A program made the translations under genes and the position numbers. Shown here one piece after another: positions 10,914 through 20,464 of a stretch of DNA of 64,000 nt. The notes under the pieces are model-generated. The model was given only the letters and a program-made list of their open reading frames with translations, was not told the origin of the DNA and did not search any database. Each line of letters starts with the position of its first letter. Position 1 is the first letter of the stretch. Source of the stretch: Ottelia alismoides (taxonomy: Eukaryota; Streptophyta; Magnoliopsida; Alismatales; Hydrocharitaceae); contig JAZKJV010000295.1 of assembly GCA_037367405.1 (NCBI GenBank), positions 1,054,001-1,118,000 of the forward strand, in the 5' to 3' direction.

Positions 10914-11105
10914 GAATACCATTTGTATTCAGCAATCCATCCCAACAGCTCTCAGCCAATCAGAAGGCAGGACACGGATCAGACATGTCAGCAATCCTGG
11001 CCCAACAGCTCTCAGCTAATCAGAAGGTAGGACACATATCAGACATGTCAGCAATCCTGGCCCAACAGCTCTCAGCCAATAAGAAGGCAGGACGCGAATC
11101 AGCCA
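10914..11105. repeat. Three-unit tandem repeat, about 62 bp
   Basis: The phrase CAACAGCTCTCAGCCAATCA followed by GAAGGCAGGACAC and ATCAGACATGTCAGCAATCC occurs three times in a row with small changes. It lies in the U3 part of the LTR in element orientation, where tandem enhancer-like repeats are common in plant LTRs. Confidence 0.8.
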
Positions 11106-11149
11106 CATCAGCAACCCAACAAGCAGTTAGGATTCAAGTCACATTAACA

Positions 11150-11160
11150 ATCTCCACCTT
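11150..11160 (-). promoter_or_regulatory. Polypurine tract of the truncated copia
   Basis: The minus strand reads AAGGTGGAGAT immediately before the LTR start TGTTAATG, the expected plus-strand priming site. Confidence 0.75.
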
Positions 11161-11189
11161 GAATTGAATCCTCTAAGAAGCTTTGTCAA

Positions 11190-12668
11190 GCTTCGCCACG
11201 CCGCCGCTAACCCTTTTTGGGGCTACTTCCAACTATCGACATTGAGCAAGTCCAAATAATGTTTGAACTTACTCTCTGGAACCGCCTTTGTGAACATATC
11301 AACTGGATTATCTGTTGTACCGACTTTCTTCACCTTAATCCTCTTCTCAGAACGAATGAAGTGATATCTGACATCGATGTGCTTGATCCTTTCATGATGC
11401 ACATGATCCTTGACTAAGCATATCACACTGAGATTGTCACAATATATTATAGCCCGATTCTGTTGAAGACCGAAATCTCCAACTAAGCCCTTTAGCCAGA
11501 TGCCTTCCTTAACAACCTCTGTCAAATCCATGTACTCTGCCTCTGTAGTAGACAAAGTAACTGATGGTTGCAAGCTAGCCTTCCAACTGATGACCGAAGA
11601 TCCCAAAGTGAAGACATAGCCTGTCATTGATCTCCTCCCATCGACATCTGCAACATAGTCTGAGTCTGAATATCCAGCAACTAAACATTCTGAATCACTT
11701 CTGTAGATGAGGCCAATGTCTGATGTTCCTCTCAAATAGCGGAAAATCCGCTTGACTGCCTGCCAATGCTCCTTCCCTGAGTTGCCCATAAATCTGCTAA
11801 CAACACTCACAGCATGAGCAATATCAGGTCTTGTACATATCATCGCATACATAAGACTCCCAACTGCGTTGGCATAGGAAACACGTGACATGTGTTCCTT
11901 TTCTGTGTCTGTCTGTGGTGCGAAAGAAAATGAAATATGAACGTTCGCAGCGGATGGAGTACCTAGAGGATATGTTGTAGACATCCCAAATCTCATTAGA
12001 ACTTTCTCAATGTAGTTCTTCTGAGATAAGAAAAGTTTCCTTTCTGCACGATCTCTAATTATCTCCATCCCTAAAATCTTCTTCGTTGCACCAAGGTCCT
12101 TCATGTCAAACTCTGAACTAAGGAGCTTCTTCAGATTATTTATGGTACTCATCTGCTTGGCAGCAATCAACATGTTGTCGATGTACAGTAACAAAAAAAT
12201 GAAGGAGCTATCCTCCACCTTGTTGTGGTAAACACAACAATCATATGGGCTCCTGTTGAACCCATGATCAATCATAAAAATGTCAAACTTCTTGTACCAC
12301 TGCCTAGGAGACTGCTTAAGCCCATACAAGGACTTCTTCAATCTGCACACATGGTCTTCCTTGCCATGAAATATGATTCCCTCTGGTTGGCTCATAAGAA
12401 TGTCTTCTTCGAGTTCACCATGCAAGAAGGTTGTCATCACATATAACTGCTCCAGCTCCAAGTTTCGATGTGCTACAAGAGCTAGTAGCACCCTGATGGA
12501 AGTATATCTTACAACGGGAGAGAATATCTCGTTGTAATCCACACCTTCCTTCTGACTGTAACCCTTCGTAACTAGGCGTGCATTGTATCTGATGCCTTCA
12601 TTGCCTGAGATTCTTGTCTTTTTCTTGAAGACCCATTTGCATCCAACAATTTTCCTCCTCATTGGCAA
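11190..12668 (-). pseudogene. Copia reverse transcriptase and RNase H, long open frame
   Basis: A 481-residue frame (11223-12668) is open through RT and RNase H: VGCKWVFKKKTRISG, KSLYGLKQSPRQWYKKFD, then LLYIDNMLIA at the active site, AVGSLMYAMICTRPDIAHAV, and the RNase H pieces STTEAEYMDLTEVVKEG, YCDNLSVICL and HIDVRYHFIR. The canonical catalytic box YVDD reads YIDN here, so the second catalytic aspartate is lost and the enzyme should be inactive despite the open frame. Together with the missing gag, this marks the copy as dead. Confidence 0.85.
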
Positions 12669-12911
12669 TTTGACAAGCTCTCATGTTTAATTCCTGAGAA
12701 GAGACTCCATCTCCTCACCCATTGTAGCAATCCACTGCCCGGATTCTGCACCAGATATTGCCTCCCTGTAAGTGGAGGGATCTGGAGACTCTGTCTCCTC
12801 CGCAACATGTAGTGCAAATGCAACCATGTCTTCAAAACAGTATCTCTGTGGTGGATGTATCTCCCTACGAGGCCGAGCAATAGCAACACTTCGATGCCTC
12901 TCCTCTAGTTG
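12669..12911 (-). pseudogene. Copia integrase-RT linker, broken
   Basis: Minus-strand frames corresponding to the poorly conserved linker between integrase and RT. A 76-residue frame ends near 12659, showing the frame break between the two domains. Confidence 0.5.
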
Positions 12912-13752
12912 CTAAGCTTCAGGCCGTTCAACAACAGCCTGATCAGAAGCGGTGTGGTCACTACTTGGTGTCAGTTCGAACTCCACATGTTCGGCGGGCA
13001 CATCATCACTTGTCCCTGCATCAATAGACTTACTACTCGAATGAAGCATGGAATTCTCATCAAAAGTAACATTCCTGCTAACAATAATTCTATGCTCAGA
13101 AGGGGACCAGATTCTGTACCTCTTTACTCCTGCACCATAGCCTGTAAACACCCCTTTCTTTGCCCTTGGTTCTAAATTTCCTTCATTAACATGATCATAT
13201 GCAACACAACCAAAGACTCGTAAAATAGAATAATCAGCATGATTACCGGACCATATTTCCATGGGCGTTTTGCAACCAATGGCAGATGCAGGACTCCGAT
13301 TCACCAAGTAAAAAGTTGTATTCACAGCTTCATCCCAGAATGCTCTGCCAAGTCCACTATTAGAGAGCATGTACCTTTCTCTCTCCAGAAGTGTCCTGTT
13401 CATTCGTTCTGCAACTCCATTATGTTGTGACGTATCTCTAACGGTGAGGTGTCTCGCAACACCCTCCTCCTTGCAGAACTCATTGAACTCTGACGAACAG
13501 AACTCAAGCCCATTATATGTAGGGAGACGCTTCACCTTCTTAGAAGTCTGGTTCTCCACCAAGATCTTCCACTGCTTGAAGGTCTGAAATGCCTCGCTCT
13601 TGTGCTTCATCATGTACACCCACACCATCCCGGATAATCATCAATAATAGATAGAAAATACATGGCAGCTCCCAAAGATGGGACCCGTGAAGGACCACAA
13701 CAATCGACATGGATGTAGTCGAACGTCTCCTTTGTCCTGTGGAGGGCTCTTC
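12912..13752 (-). pseudogene. Copia integrase fragment
   Basis: The minus strand reads the integrase core and C-terminus: KSEAFQTFKQWKILVENQT, NGLEFCSSEFNEFCKEEGV, HNGVAERMNRTLLER, MLSNSGLGRAFWDEAV, VFGCVAYDHV and KGVFTGYGAGVKRYRIWSP. The last catalytic region is intact in outline. A frameshift near 13628 separates the upstream part (CGPSRVPS-like), and the zinc-binding N-terminus is missing because the element is cut at 13752. Confidence 0.8.
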
Positions 13753-14539
13753 CATTTAGTCTATATATCTTTCTGAGTAACAAGCACATGTCCTTCCTCG
13801 TCCTTAATGCATCTCACTTGAGAAAGATCTTTTGTCTTTCTCTTGATTTGGCCAATCAGAATATATCCTTCCGACCATTCTTGGAGTCAATCTTTTTGTC
13901 TAAAATATTATAGGATTTTGTCTTAGTTTCACTTCCAACGATTTTTGCTTTCTTCTTTGTTATCTTGTAGTTTGTGTTAATTTCCTCTATTGTATCCTTA
14001 AACATATCGTTAAAGTAAGATCTTTTACTTTCAAGTTTCTCTTACACCCCGTCACTCCACCACTAAGCCTCCTTATGGCTTAGAACCCTTCCTTTAGACT
14101 CACCTAGCATTTCATTGGCTACCTTTCAGATATAAGAGATGATATCGCATCCCACATCGTATTTGCAATTCTGTAACATTCCCAAGATACATCTCTTAAA
14201 ACCTTCTCCTTAACGTGCGATTACTTCAATTGAAGGTTCCTCCATCTAGTTCTGCAGTCTTGGGAATCACTCTTATGTTGTACTTCCATGACTAGCATGC
14301 GATGTTGAGATGACAAACTCTCTCCTGTGATTACTTTGAAGTCTTTACAGCTCAGCTGATCTTTACTCCTAATCGTAAAGTAATCTATTTATCTTTTAGT
14401 TGGGCCACTCTTATAAGTGTTTTTAAATGCCCCTCCCTCTTTTTGAACTGAGTGTATGATATGAAAAGGTCATAAGCCGTTACAAAATTCAGAATGACTT
14501 TTCTCCCTTCATTTCTAACCCCGAATCCATAGTCTCTAT
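13753..14539 (-). pseudogene. RTE LINE endonuclease C-terminus and linker (3' half of split copy)
   Basis: On the minus strand, after the copia at 14540-19849, frames read GFGVRNEGRKVILNFVTAYD, FKKREGHLKTL, KVITGESLSSQHRMLVMEV and, further on, YNILDKKIDSKNGRKDI and the pre-RT linker KTKDLSQVRCIKDEEGHVLV. This is the same linker as at 4379. Stops and frameshifts are frequent. The RT domain that should follow is missing at the junction with the truncated copia. Confidence 0.75.
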
Positions 14540-14701
14540 TATCAGAGTAATGGAAATTACTTGTCTTATTCCAATGGGTCTAGAAGTCCATATATAGGAC
14601 AAACCTAGAAACCCTAGAGAGTACAGGATGGAGAAAAATACAGGAATACTCTTACATGGGTTTCAGTGATATCTGCTATATATATATATATATTTCTAAC
14701 A
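14540..14701 (-). repeat. 3' LTR, 162 bp
   Basis: Starts TATCAGAGTAATGG (first G of TG mutated) and ends TTTCTAACA. It contains an (AT)n run near 14679-14693. It matches the right LTR over its full length. Confidence 0.85.
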
Positions 14702-14707
14702 CTCCCC

Positions 14708-16186
14708 TCAAGTTGGAGCATATTTATCAGTCATGCCCAACTTGGAAATAATCCACAATAGTCGTTTCCTGGGTAAGGCTTTTGTGAAGATATCTGCTAG
14801 CTGAAGATCAGTGCTAATATGTGGAGTAGCAATTCTTCCAGTTTTGATAGCATCCCGTACGAAGTGGCAGTCTATCTCTATGTGCTTGGTTCGTTCATGG
14901 AACACTGGATTCGTGGCTATGTAGGTTGCAGATTTATTGTCACAATATAGAGGGATAGGAGTAGTGACATTAATACCAAGTTCCTGAAGGAAAGCCAATA
15001 GCCATGTGATCTCACATGTAGCTTGAGCCATTGCCCTATACTCTGTCTCTGCACTGGATTTGGATACAATGGTCTGTTTCTTGCTCCTCCATGTAGCAGT
15101 ATTTCCTCCAACCATCATCGCATAGCTTGTAATAGAGCGTCGATCTTTTGGGGAACCTGCATAATCAGCATCAGCATATGCAATAACATCCATGTGCCCA
15201 TTTGCCCCATAAAAGAGACCATGTCCTGGAGATTCCTTCAAGTATCGTAGAATTTATAGGACATCTTGCCAGTGGCTGTAACTCGGTCGTTTCATGTGCT
15301 GACTTGCTCTGCTAACTGCATAGGAGATATCTGGTCTGGTGGCAGTAAGGTAGAGGAGTTTACCAACAAGGCTTCTATATCGAGTGACATCATCAAAGGT
15401 AGAATCAGACAAGCTGACGTGCTTCTTTGGGTCTGCAGGAATACCAGAGGGCTTGCATCCAAGGACTCCTGCTTCAGTAAGAATGTCCAGACAATATTTC
15501 CTCTGTGAGAGGTGAAGTCCTTCAGTAGTACGAAGTACTTCTATGCCCAAGAAGTAGCGTAGATGACCAAGGTCCTTAGTAACAAATACCTTTTGAAGGA
15601 AGGCCTTGGTTTCCGATATCCCATTGCAATCATCACCTGTGAGAACCATATCATCAACATGAACGGCAAGTATAACGATACCAGTTGCTCGTTTTCTGAC
15701 AAATACTGAGTAATCAGATGTTGTTCTCTGGAATCCAAGAGTGCTAATTTCTGTGGTAAGTCTGTCAAACCATGCCCTTGGGCTTTACTTGAGACCATAT
15801 ATCGCTTTGCGAAGTCGACATACATACTCCCCCTCGACTTCATAACCCGGAGGTTGCATCATGTATACCTCCTCATCAAGGTTGCCATAGAGAAAAGCAT
15901 TTTTCACATCTAACTGAAAGATAGGTCAAGATTTATTTGCTGCTAACGAAAGAATAGTCCTAATAGACCCCATTTGTGCAACAGGTGAGAATGTCTCAAA
16001 ATAGTCTACACCATAGGTTTGTGTAAAACCCTTAGCCACAAGGCGAGCTTTTAACCTGTCAATTGAGTCGTCTGACGATTGTTTGGTCGTAAAGACCCAT
16101 TTGCATGCCACCGGTCTAGTCCCTTTCGAACATTGAACAAGATCCCATGTTCCTCTGGATATAAGCGCATTCATTTCTTCATCCAT
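14708..16186 (-). pseudogene. Copia RT and RNase H, broken frames
   Basis: RT pieces on the minus strand: ACKWVFTTKQSSDDSIDRLK, LVAKGFTQTYGVDYFETFSP, then the active-site stretch AVHVDDMVLTGDD near 15640-15680, DLGHLRYFLGIEV and TATRPDISYAVS. RNase H pieces: DYAGSPKDRRSITSYAMMVG, SSAETEYRAMAQATCEITWL, YCDNKSATYIATNPVFHERT. The catalytic aspartates are retained, but the segment is split across at least three frames (breaks near 15245, 15650 and 15925). Confidence 0.85.
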
Positions 16187-17330
16187 TGCATGTCGCCAAC
16201 AGAGTCCTCTAACGCACTGTTGTGATATCGTTGAATGGAAATAGTCATTAGGGCATCTGTATACCGTCTGTCATAGTCAGATAAACCAACAGTAGAGGTG
16301 TAGTGAGACAACGGAGAGGAAGTACAATATCTCTTACTCTTCCGTAGAGCAATTGGAAGCTCGAGAGGATCATCCGAGACATCCTTGGGGGGGATACTTG
16401 GAGAGGGCATATCATCCTGGAAGAGTGAGACGGGTAAAGGAACTTCTGATGGTGCAGATACGTTTCTTCGTTTGTAGACGATGGGTGGAGGTGGAAGATC
16501 AAGGGGAATATCAGTGATAGTATGAGAGAAGAAGCTTGTGTTCTCAAAAAATGTAACATCTGCCGAGATGTAATAGCGATGACCATGAGGGTCATAGCAC
16601 CTGTAACCTTTTTGAGTGCGGGAGTACCCCAGAAAAAGCACATTTGATCGCACATGGCGAGAGTTTATCTGTATTTTAGAATTTATGAACAAATGACACA
16701 CAACCAAAGACCCGTATATGTAGAGGGAAAGGAGACTCTGTGGGGTAGAGTAAGGACAATGGAGTAGACCCAATTAGAGAAGGCGAATGGACTCTGTTGG
16801 TAAGATGAACGGCAGTTAATATAGCATCACCCCAGTAGGTTTTGGGAACTTTCATCTGAGAGAGAAGAGACCGGGCAATGTTTAGGAGGTTTCATAATTT
16901 TCTTTCTGCTATCCCATTTTGTTGGGATGTATAGGGACATGAGGTTTGATGTATGGTCCCTTGAGAAGCAAAAAATGTGGCAAGGTCATTTTGTGTGAAT
17001 TCCAAAGCATTATCCGAACGAAAAAATTGTACAGTAGTGGAAAAAATATTTTTGACATAGTGAAAGAAATTTTTGATGATAATATTAATCTCAGAACGTT
17101 CTTTTAGTAGATAGACCCACGACAGTCTGCTGAAATCATCAATAAAAACAACAAAATACTTATGGCCACTGAGTGTACGAACCGGACAAGGTCCCCAAAT
17201 ATCACAATGGACTAAGGCGAAAGGTATAGAACGACGAGGCTCAATTCGAGCAGGAAAGGATGCTCGATGATGTTTCCCAAACTGACACGCCTCGCACTCA
17301 AAGGGCTTTAGCGATGAAAGTTTAGGGAAA
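16187..17330 (-). pseudogene. Copia integrase and linker, heavily broken
   Basis: The minus strand includes a C-terminal integrase stretch (VLFLGYSRTQKGYRCYDPHG) and a serine/proline-rich linker (IPLDLPPPPIVYKRRNV). The core between about 16800 and 17300 is visible only as short pieces separated by stops. Confidence 0.7.
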
Positions 17331-18884
17331 CATCATGGAGAGGGCTTTGGCAGATGGATGACCAAGACGAAGATGCCATAGCAGTGGATCAGTTGAAATG
17401 GACGCAGCACCCGCAAAATTGGAATCAGTAGGGATGTCAAGATAATACAGCCCATTCTTCTCATATCCCCCACCAAAGATCTGTTTCGTACGGATGTCTT
17501 GAAAGTAACAGAAAAATTTATCAAATAGCACTTGACAGTTAAGCTCAGTGCACAGTTTACGAACAGATAATAAGCTAAGAGGAAAGACAGGAGCGCAGTG
17601 CATGCCTGTGAGTCTGAGTGAGGGAGAAAATTCCATAGTGCCCACATTAGTAATGGGCGAATGAGCTCCATTGGCAACACGTACAATTTTCACATCTGAA
17701 GACGGTCGAGAAGAAGTAAGAATACTACCTTCCCCTGTTAGATGCGTCGAGGCTCCAGAGTCGATGATCCATGTAGGACTTGATGTAGTAGCTGTGCTGG
17801 CGACTGTACCAGAAGTCGTGGCAAGACTGGCTGTTGAAGCAGAGTTAATGACATTATTATGAGAGTTCTGTAGTAGTTGACGGAGACTAGCATATTCAGA
17901 GGTAGTAAAAGAATGCTGACTAGCACTCGCAGGTTGTTCTTGGCTAGGGACAGTGATCTCATAATCAGTATCAGAGGGGGTCATCTCATACACACTGTTG
18001 GCATTAGAAGGCATGCCAAATTTAGCCCAGCAACATTCCGATGGGTGATTCAGGCGACCACAATGAGTATACGGGGGAAAGCGAGCAGTAGGATGATCAC
18101 GCCCTTGGGCCCGTGATGATTCACGTCGTCGTCCAAAGGCACGACCACGTCCCCGACCAGAGTCACGTCCACGTCCCCCGTAGTGGATGGATCGTCCCCT
18201 CGCAAAATGAGCCGATATTTCAGCAGACGGAGGTGGGTGAGGAGACTCAATTTCTTGAAGGCGACCAAATATGGTTTCACGAGTAGGTAATGCAGCGGCG
18301 GTCAGAAACTGGTCCTTCACGGATTTATATCGAGGGTGTAAACCTGATAGGAATTGATATACTTGTCATTCTGTCCGTTACCCAACCTGTTTATCACAAC
18401 ACGCCGGTTGAAAAATGAGAAGCTCCTGAAATAAACCTGTCAGTAGCCTGTAATACTCAATCAAGGATGTATCTCCTTGATTTGTAGACCAAATCCTAGT
18501 ATATATATCTGAAAGCCTGGATTAGATAGTTTTCTGCGAGTAGGTATTCTCAAGACTCTCCCACATTGCTTTTGCAGTTTCTTTATATAGGAGATTGGAT
18601 GCAATAGATGGATCAACGCTGTTTGTCAGCCAGGTGATGATCTGACAGTTATCGACGTACCAGGCATCAAAGTCTTTGTCCGTCTCTATGGGCGAAACTT
18701 TGGTAAGGACATAGGACTTACGCTGGTTGCCAATAAATACTTTAAAGGACTGAGACCAGAGAACATAGTTCTCAGATCCTTTGAGTTTTATAGTAGTGCC
18801 CTGAACCAACATAGATGTAGATTGGTACAGGGACTTGGAGTCCACAGATGTAGGAGTAGATGTCATGGTGGCCACACAAAGCAA
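17322..18884 (-). pseudogene. Copia gag, zinc-region and protease
   Basis: gag begins near 18867 (MTSTPTSVDSKSLYQ) with the UBN2-type motif KLKGSENYVLWSQSFKVFIG, DFDAWYVDNCQIITWL and a stop at about 18522. A second long frame (17322-18320) carries the gag tail with an RG-rich stretch, the protease motif WIIDSGASTHLTGEG and the GAG-pre-integrase motif LLWHLRLGHPSAKAL. The RG-rich and histidine/cysteine-containing stretch (HCGRLNHPSECCW) stands in the place of the zinc knuckle. Confidence 0.85.
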
Positions 18885-19674
18885 GTAGCAAAGAACAAGA
18901 TAGTGTTGATAATTTCAGAGAACATGAAGACGTAGTGGAATATCACTGGATGGTATTGCCGGAGTTGTTGTAGTAAGCGGGCCACATACTTTGGTTAGAG
19001 TTGCTGCTACTGGTGCTGTGCGAGAGAGATTGCGCCAACTGCCGATTGGAGAATCCAAAATCGCCGACTGCAGAATCCGAATGGGTCGGTCGTTTCTTGC
19101 GATGCCTGTGGGCATACAGGTACTGGAGCAGGGGCTCCTTGCGTGAGTCGTAGGGAGAAGGGGCTCCGCCTGGGAGGTCCTGGAGCAGGGGGTCCGCCTG
19201 GGGGGTCCTTGCGTGAGTCGGAAGGAGCAGGGGCTCCTCCTGGGGTGCCGTGAGATCTGGAGATGCTGGAGAGCGTCGCGTGCTCGAAAGAGGAGCCGCT
19301 TGGGTTGTGACTCCGCGTGGGATGGAGGGTAACCCTCTGCGAGACGTGGAACCCGCTAGATCTAGGGCTCATGCGTCATACGCGGCATCTTCAGCGGTGC
19401 CTGGTGGCAGGGCCGCCGCCGCCTGATGTGAAGGGAGAAGACAGGCGGCGCCGCCTGCTCGCCTGGGGAGGAGGTCACCGCCTGGTGGGGAGAGAGAGGA
19501 GGCGATGGGGGTTGGGCGCGATGGGCGTGGAAGGTGCAAGCCTGGGTTGGGATCGGGATGGAGAGGCGGAGAGAGAGAGGCTAGGGATCGGGTTGGAAGA
19601 TGCACGCCTGGGAACGCGGGATCGGGTTGGGGAGGCGTCTACGGCAATCGGGAAGCGGGGCTGGGGATTGGCGT
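18885..19674 (-). mobile_element. Leader of the copia, GC-rich
   Basis: About 0.8 kb between primer site and gag, GC-rich with repeated 'GGGGCTCC/CCTGGGG' words. Open frames on both strands (for example 19317-19682 plus, 19007-19372 minus) show low-complexity proline, arginine and glycine and no domain, and are treated as untranslated leader. Confidence 0.55.
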
Positions 19675-19687
19675 GGCTCTAATACCA
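19675..19687 (-). promoter_or_regulatory. Primer binding site, initiator tRNA-Met-like
   Basis: The minus strand reads TGGTATTAGAGCC directly before the LTR, one base different from the usual TGGTATCAGAGCC. Confidence 0.75.
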
Positions 19688-19849
19688 TGTCAAAGTAAAG
19701 GAAATTACTTGTCTTATTCCAATGGGTCTAGGGGTCCATACATAGGACAAACCTAGAAACCCTAGAGAGTACATGATGGAGAAAAATACAGAAATACCCT
19801 TACATGGGTTTCAGTGATATCTGCTATATATATATATATATGTCTAACA
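19688..19849 (-). repeat. 5' LTR, 162 bp
   Basis: TGTCAAAGTAAAGG to ATGTCTAACA, with an (AT)n run at 19825-19841. Followed by TSD TCTAT. Confidence 0.85.
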
Positions 19850-19854
19850 TCTAT

Positions 19855-20124
19855 GAATACTAGCATTCCCAGAAACATACTTTTCTCATGTCCATTGAAA
19901 TCTGTACCTATGCAAATCATCTCTGTGCGGGATTCCTTGCATATCTTATCCAAATCCTCCCAATCTTATTTAATCCTTTCTTGTAAACCAATTTGCAGTG
20001 CATAAGCTGAGATGATATTTAGGATTTCTTTTCCAAGCACTAATTTTAGCAAAATAATCCGATCACACCTCAACCACACTATTATTCAAATCCTTATTAA
20101 CAACCACTCCAACAATGTTTCTAT
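19855..20124 (-). pseudogene. RTE LINE endonuclease N-terminal part (5' half of split copy)
   Basis: The minus strand reads DRIILLKLVLGKEILNIIS, AYALQIGLQERIK, EDLDKICKES and the endonuclease motif GTDFNGHEKSM. After the copia insertion the reading continues as GFGVRNEGRK at 14539. The fragment is 5'-truncated at the hAT-like element beginning at 20125. Confidence 0.75.
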
Positions 20125-20459
20125 TAGAGATGCAAATGGATGGATAATGATACGTATATAGGTGTTACCATATCCTTATCCTTTTTAAAATCGGGATACA
20201 GATACGGAAACATATATCTTGCGGATATTGACAACCACGAATCATATCATTAAATATGGATAGGGATAATCATAATTTGGATACATATATTTTACAAATG
20301 GATATAGATTATCTTACGGATAATAAAAGTTTCCTAAGAATTAAATTAAATATCAAAATCACACAAACTACAAACACAGTAAAATAAAAAGTAAATAAAG
20401 TAATATGTTAAACTAAAATTTTATAACAAATAGTTAAACATTACAAGATATATATTTAG
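20125..20459. mobile_element. TAGGGATGCAAAT hAT-like element, left half (split copy)
   Basis: Starts TAGAGATGCAAATGGATGG, the same terminal sequence as the copies at 55972 and 60677. It is rich in GGATAYGGATA/TATCC words. It is cut at 20459 by the triple-LTR element. The right half resumes at 31961. Confidence 0.65.
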
Positions 20460-20464
20460 GTAAA

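Larger units (their letters stand above)
10200..11149 (-). repeat. 3' LTR of the truncated copia
   Basis: Runs from TGTTGCGAATCGCGGAAG to ACATTAACA (TG...CA). It is about 950 bp long because it contains an inserted TAGTCGG-rich element (10451-10895) and a three-unit tandem repeat (10914-11105). The partner 5' LTR is absent. Confidence 0.75.
10200..13752 (-). mobile_element. Ty1/copia element, 5'-truncated (Tork-like)
   Basis: Minus-strand copia with 3' LTR (10200-11149), polypurine tract and RNase H, RT and integrase in the copia order. gag, protease and 5' LTR are missing. At about 13752 the sequence switches abruptly to RTE LINE sequence, also on the minus strand. The RTE there lacks its own 3' part, so the junction is a deletion scar rather than a simple insertion. 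The RNase H wording (STTEAEYM, HIDVRYHFIR) resembles the Tork lineage. Confidence 0.85.
14540..19849 (-). mobile_element. Ty1/copia element, full-length but decayed (Ale/Retrofit-like)
   Basis: 162-bp LTRs (14540-14701 and 19688-19849), TSD TCTAT at 14535-14539 and 19850-19854, primer site (19675-19687) and purine tract (CTTGAGGGGAG on the minus strand, 14702-14712). Order on the minus strand is leader, gag, protease, integrase, RT, RNase H. Every domain can be recognised, but stops and frameshifts break the polyprotein repeatedly. The LTRs differ at roughly ten positions by eye. It inserted into an RTE endonuclease whose two halves continue on either side. Confidence 0.9.
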
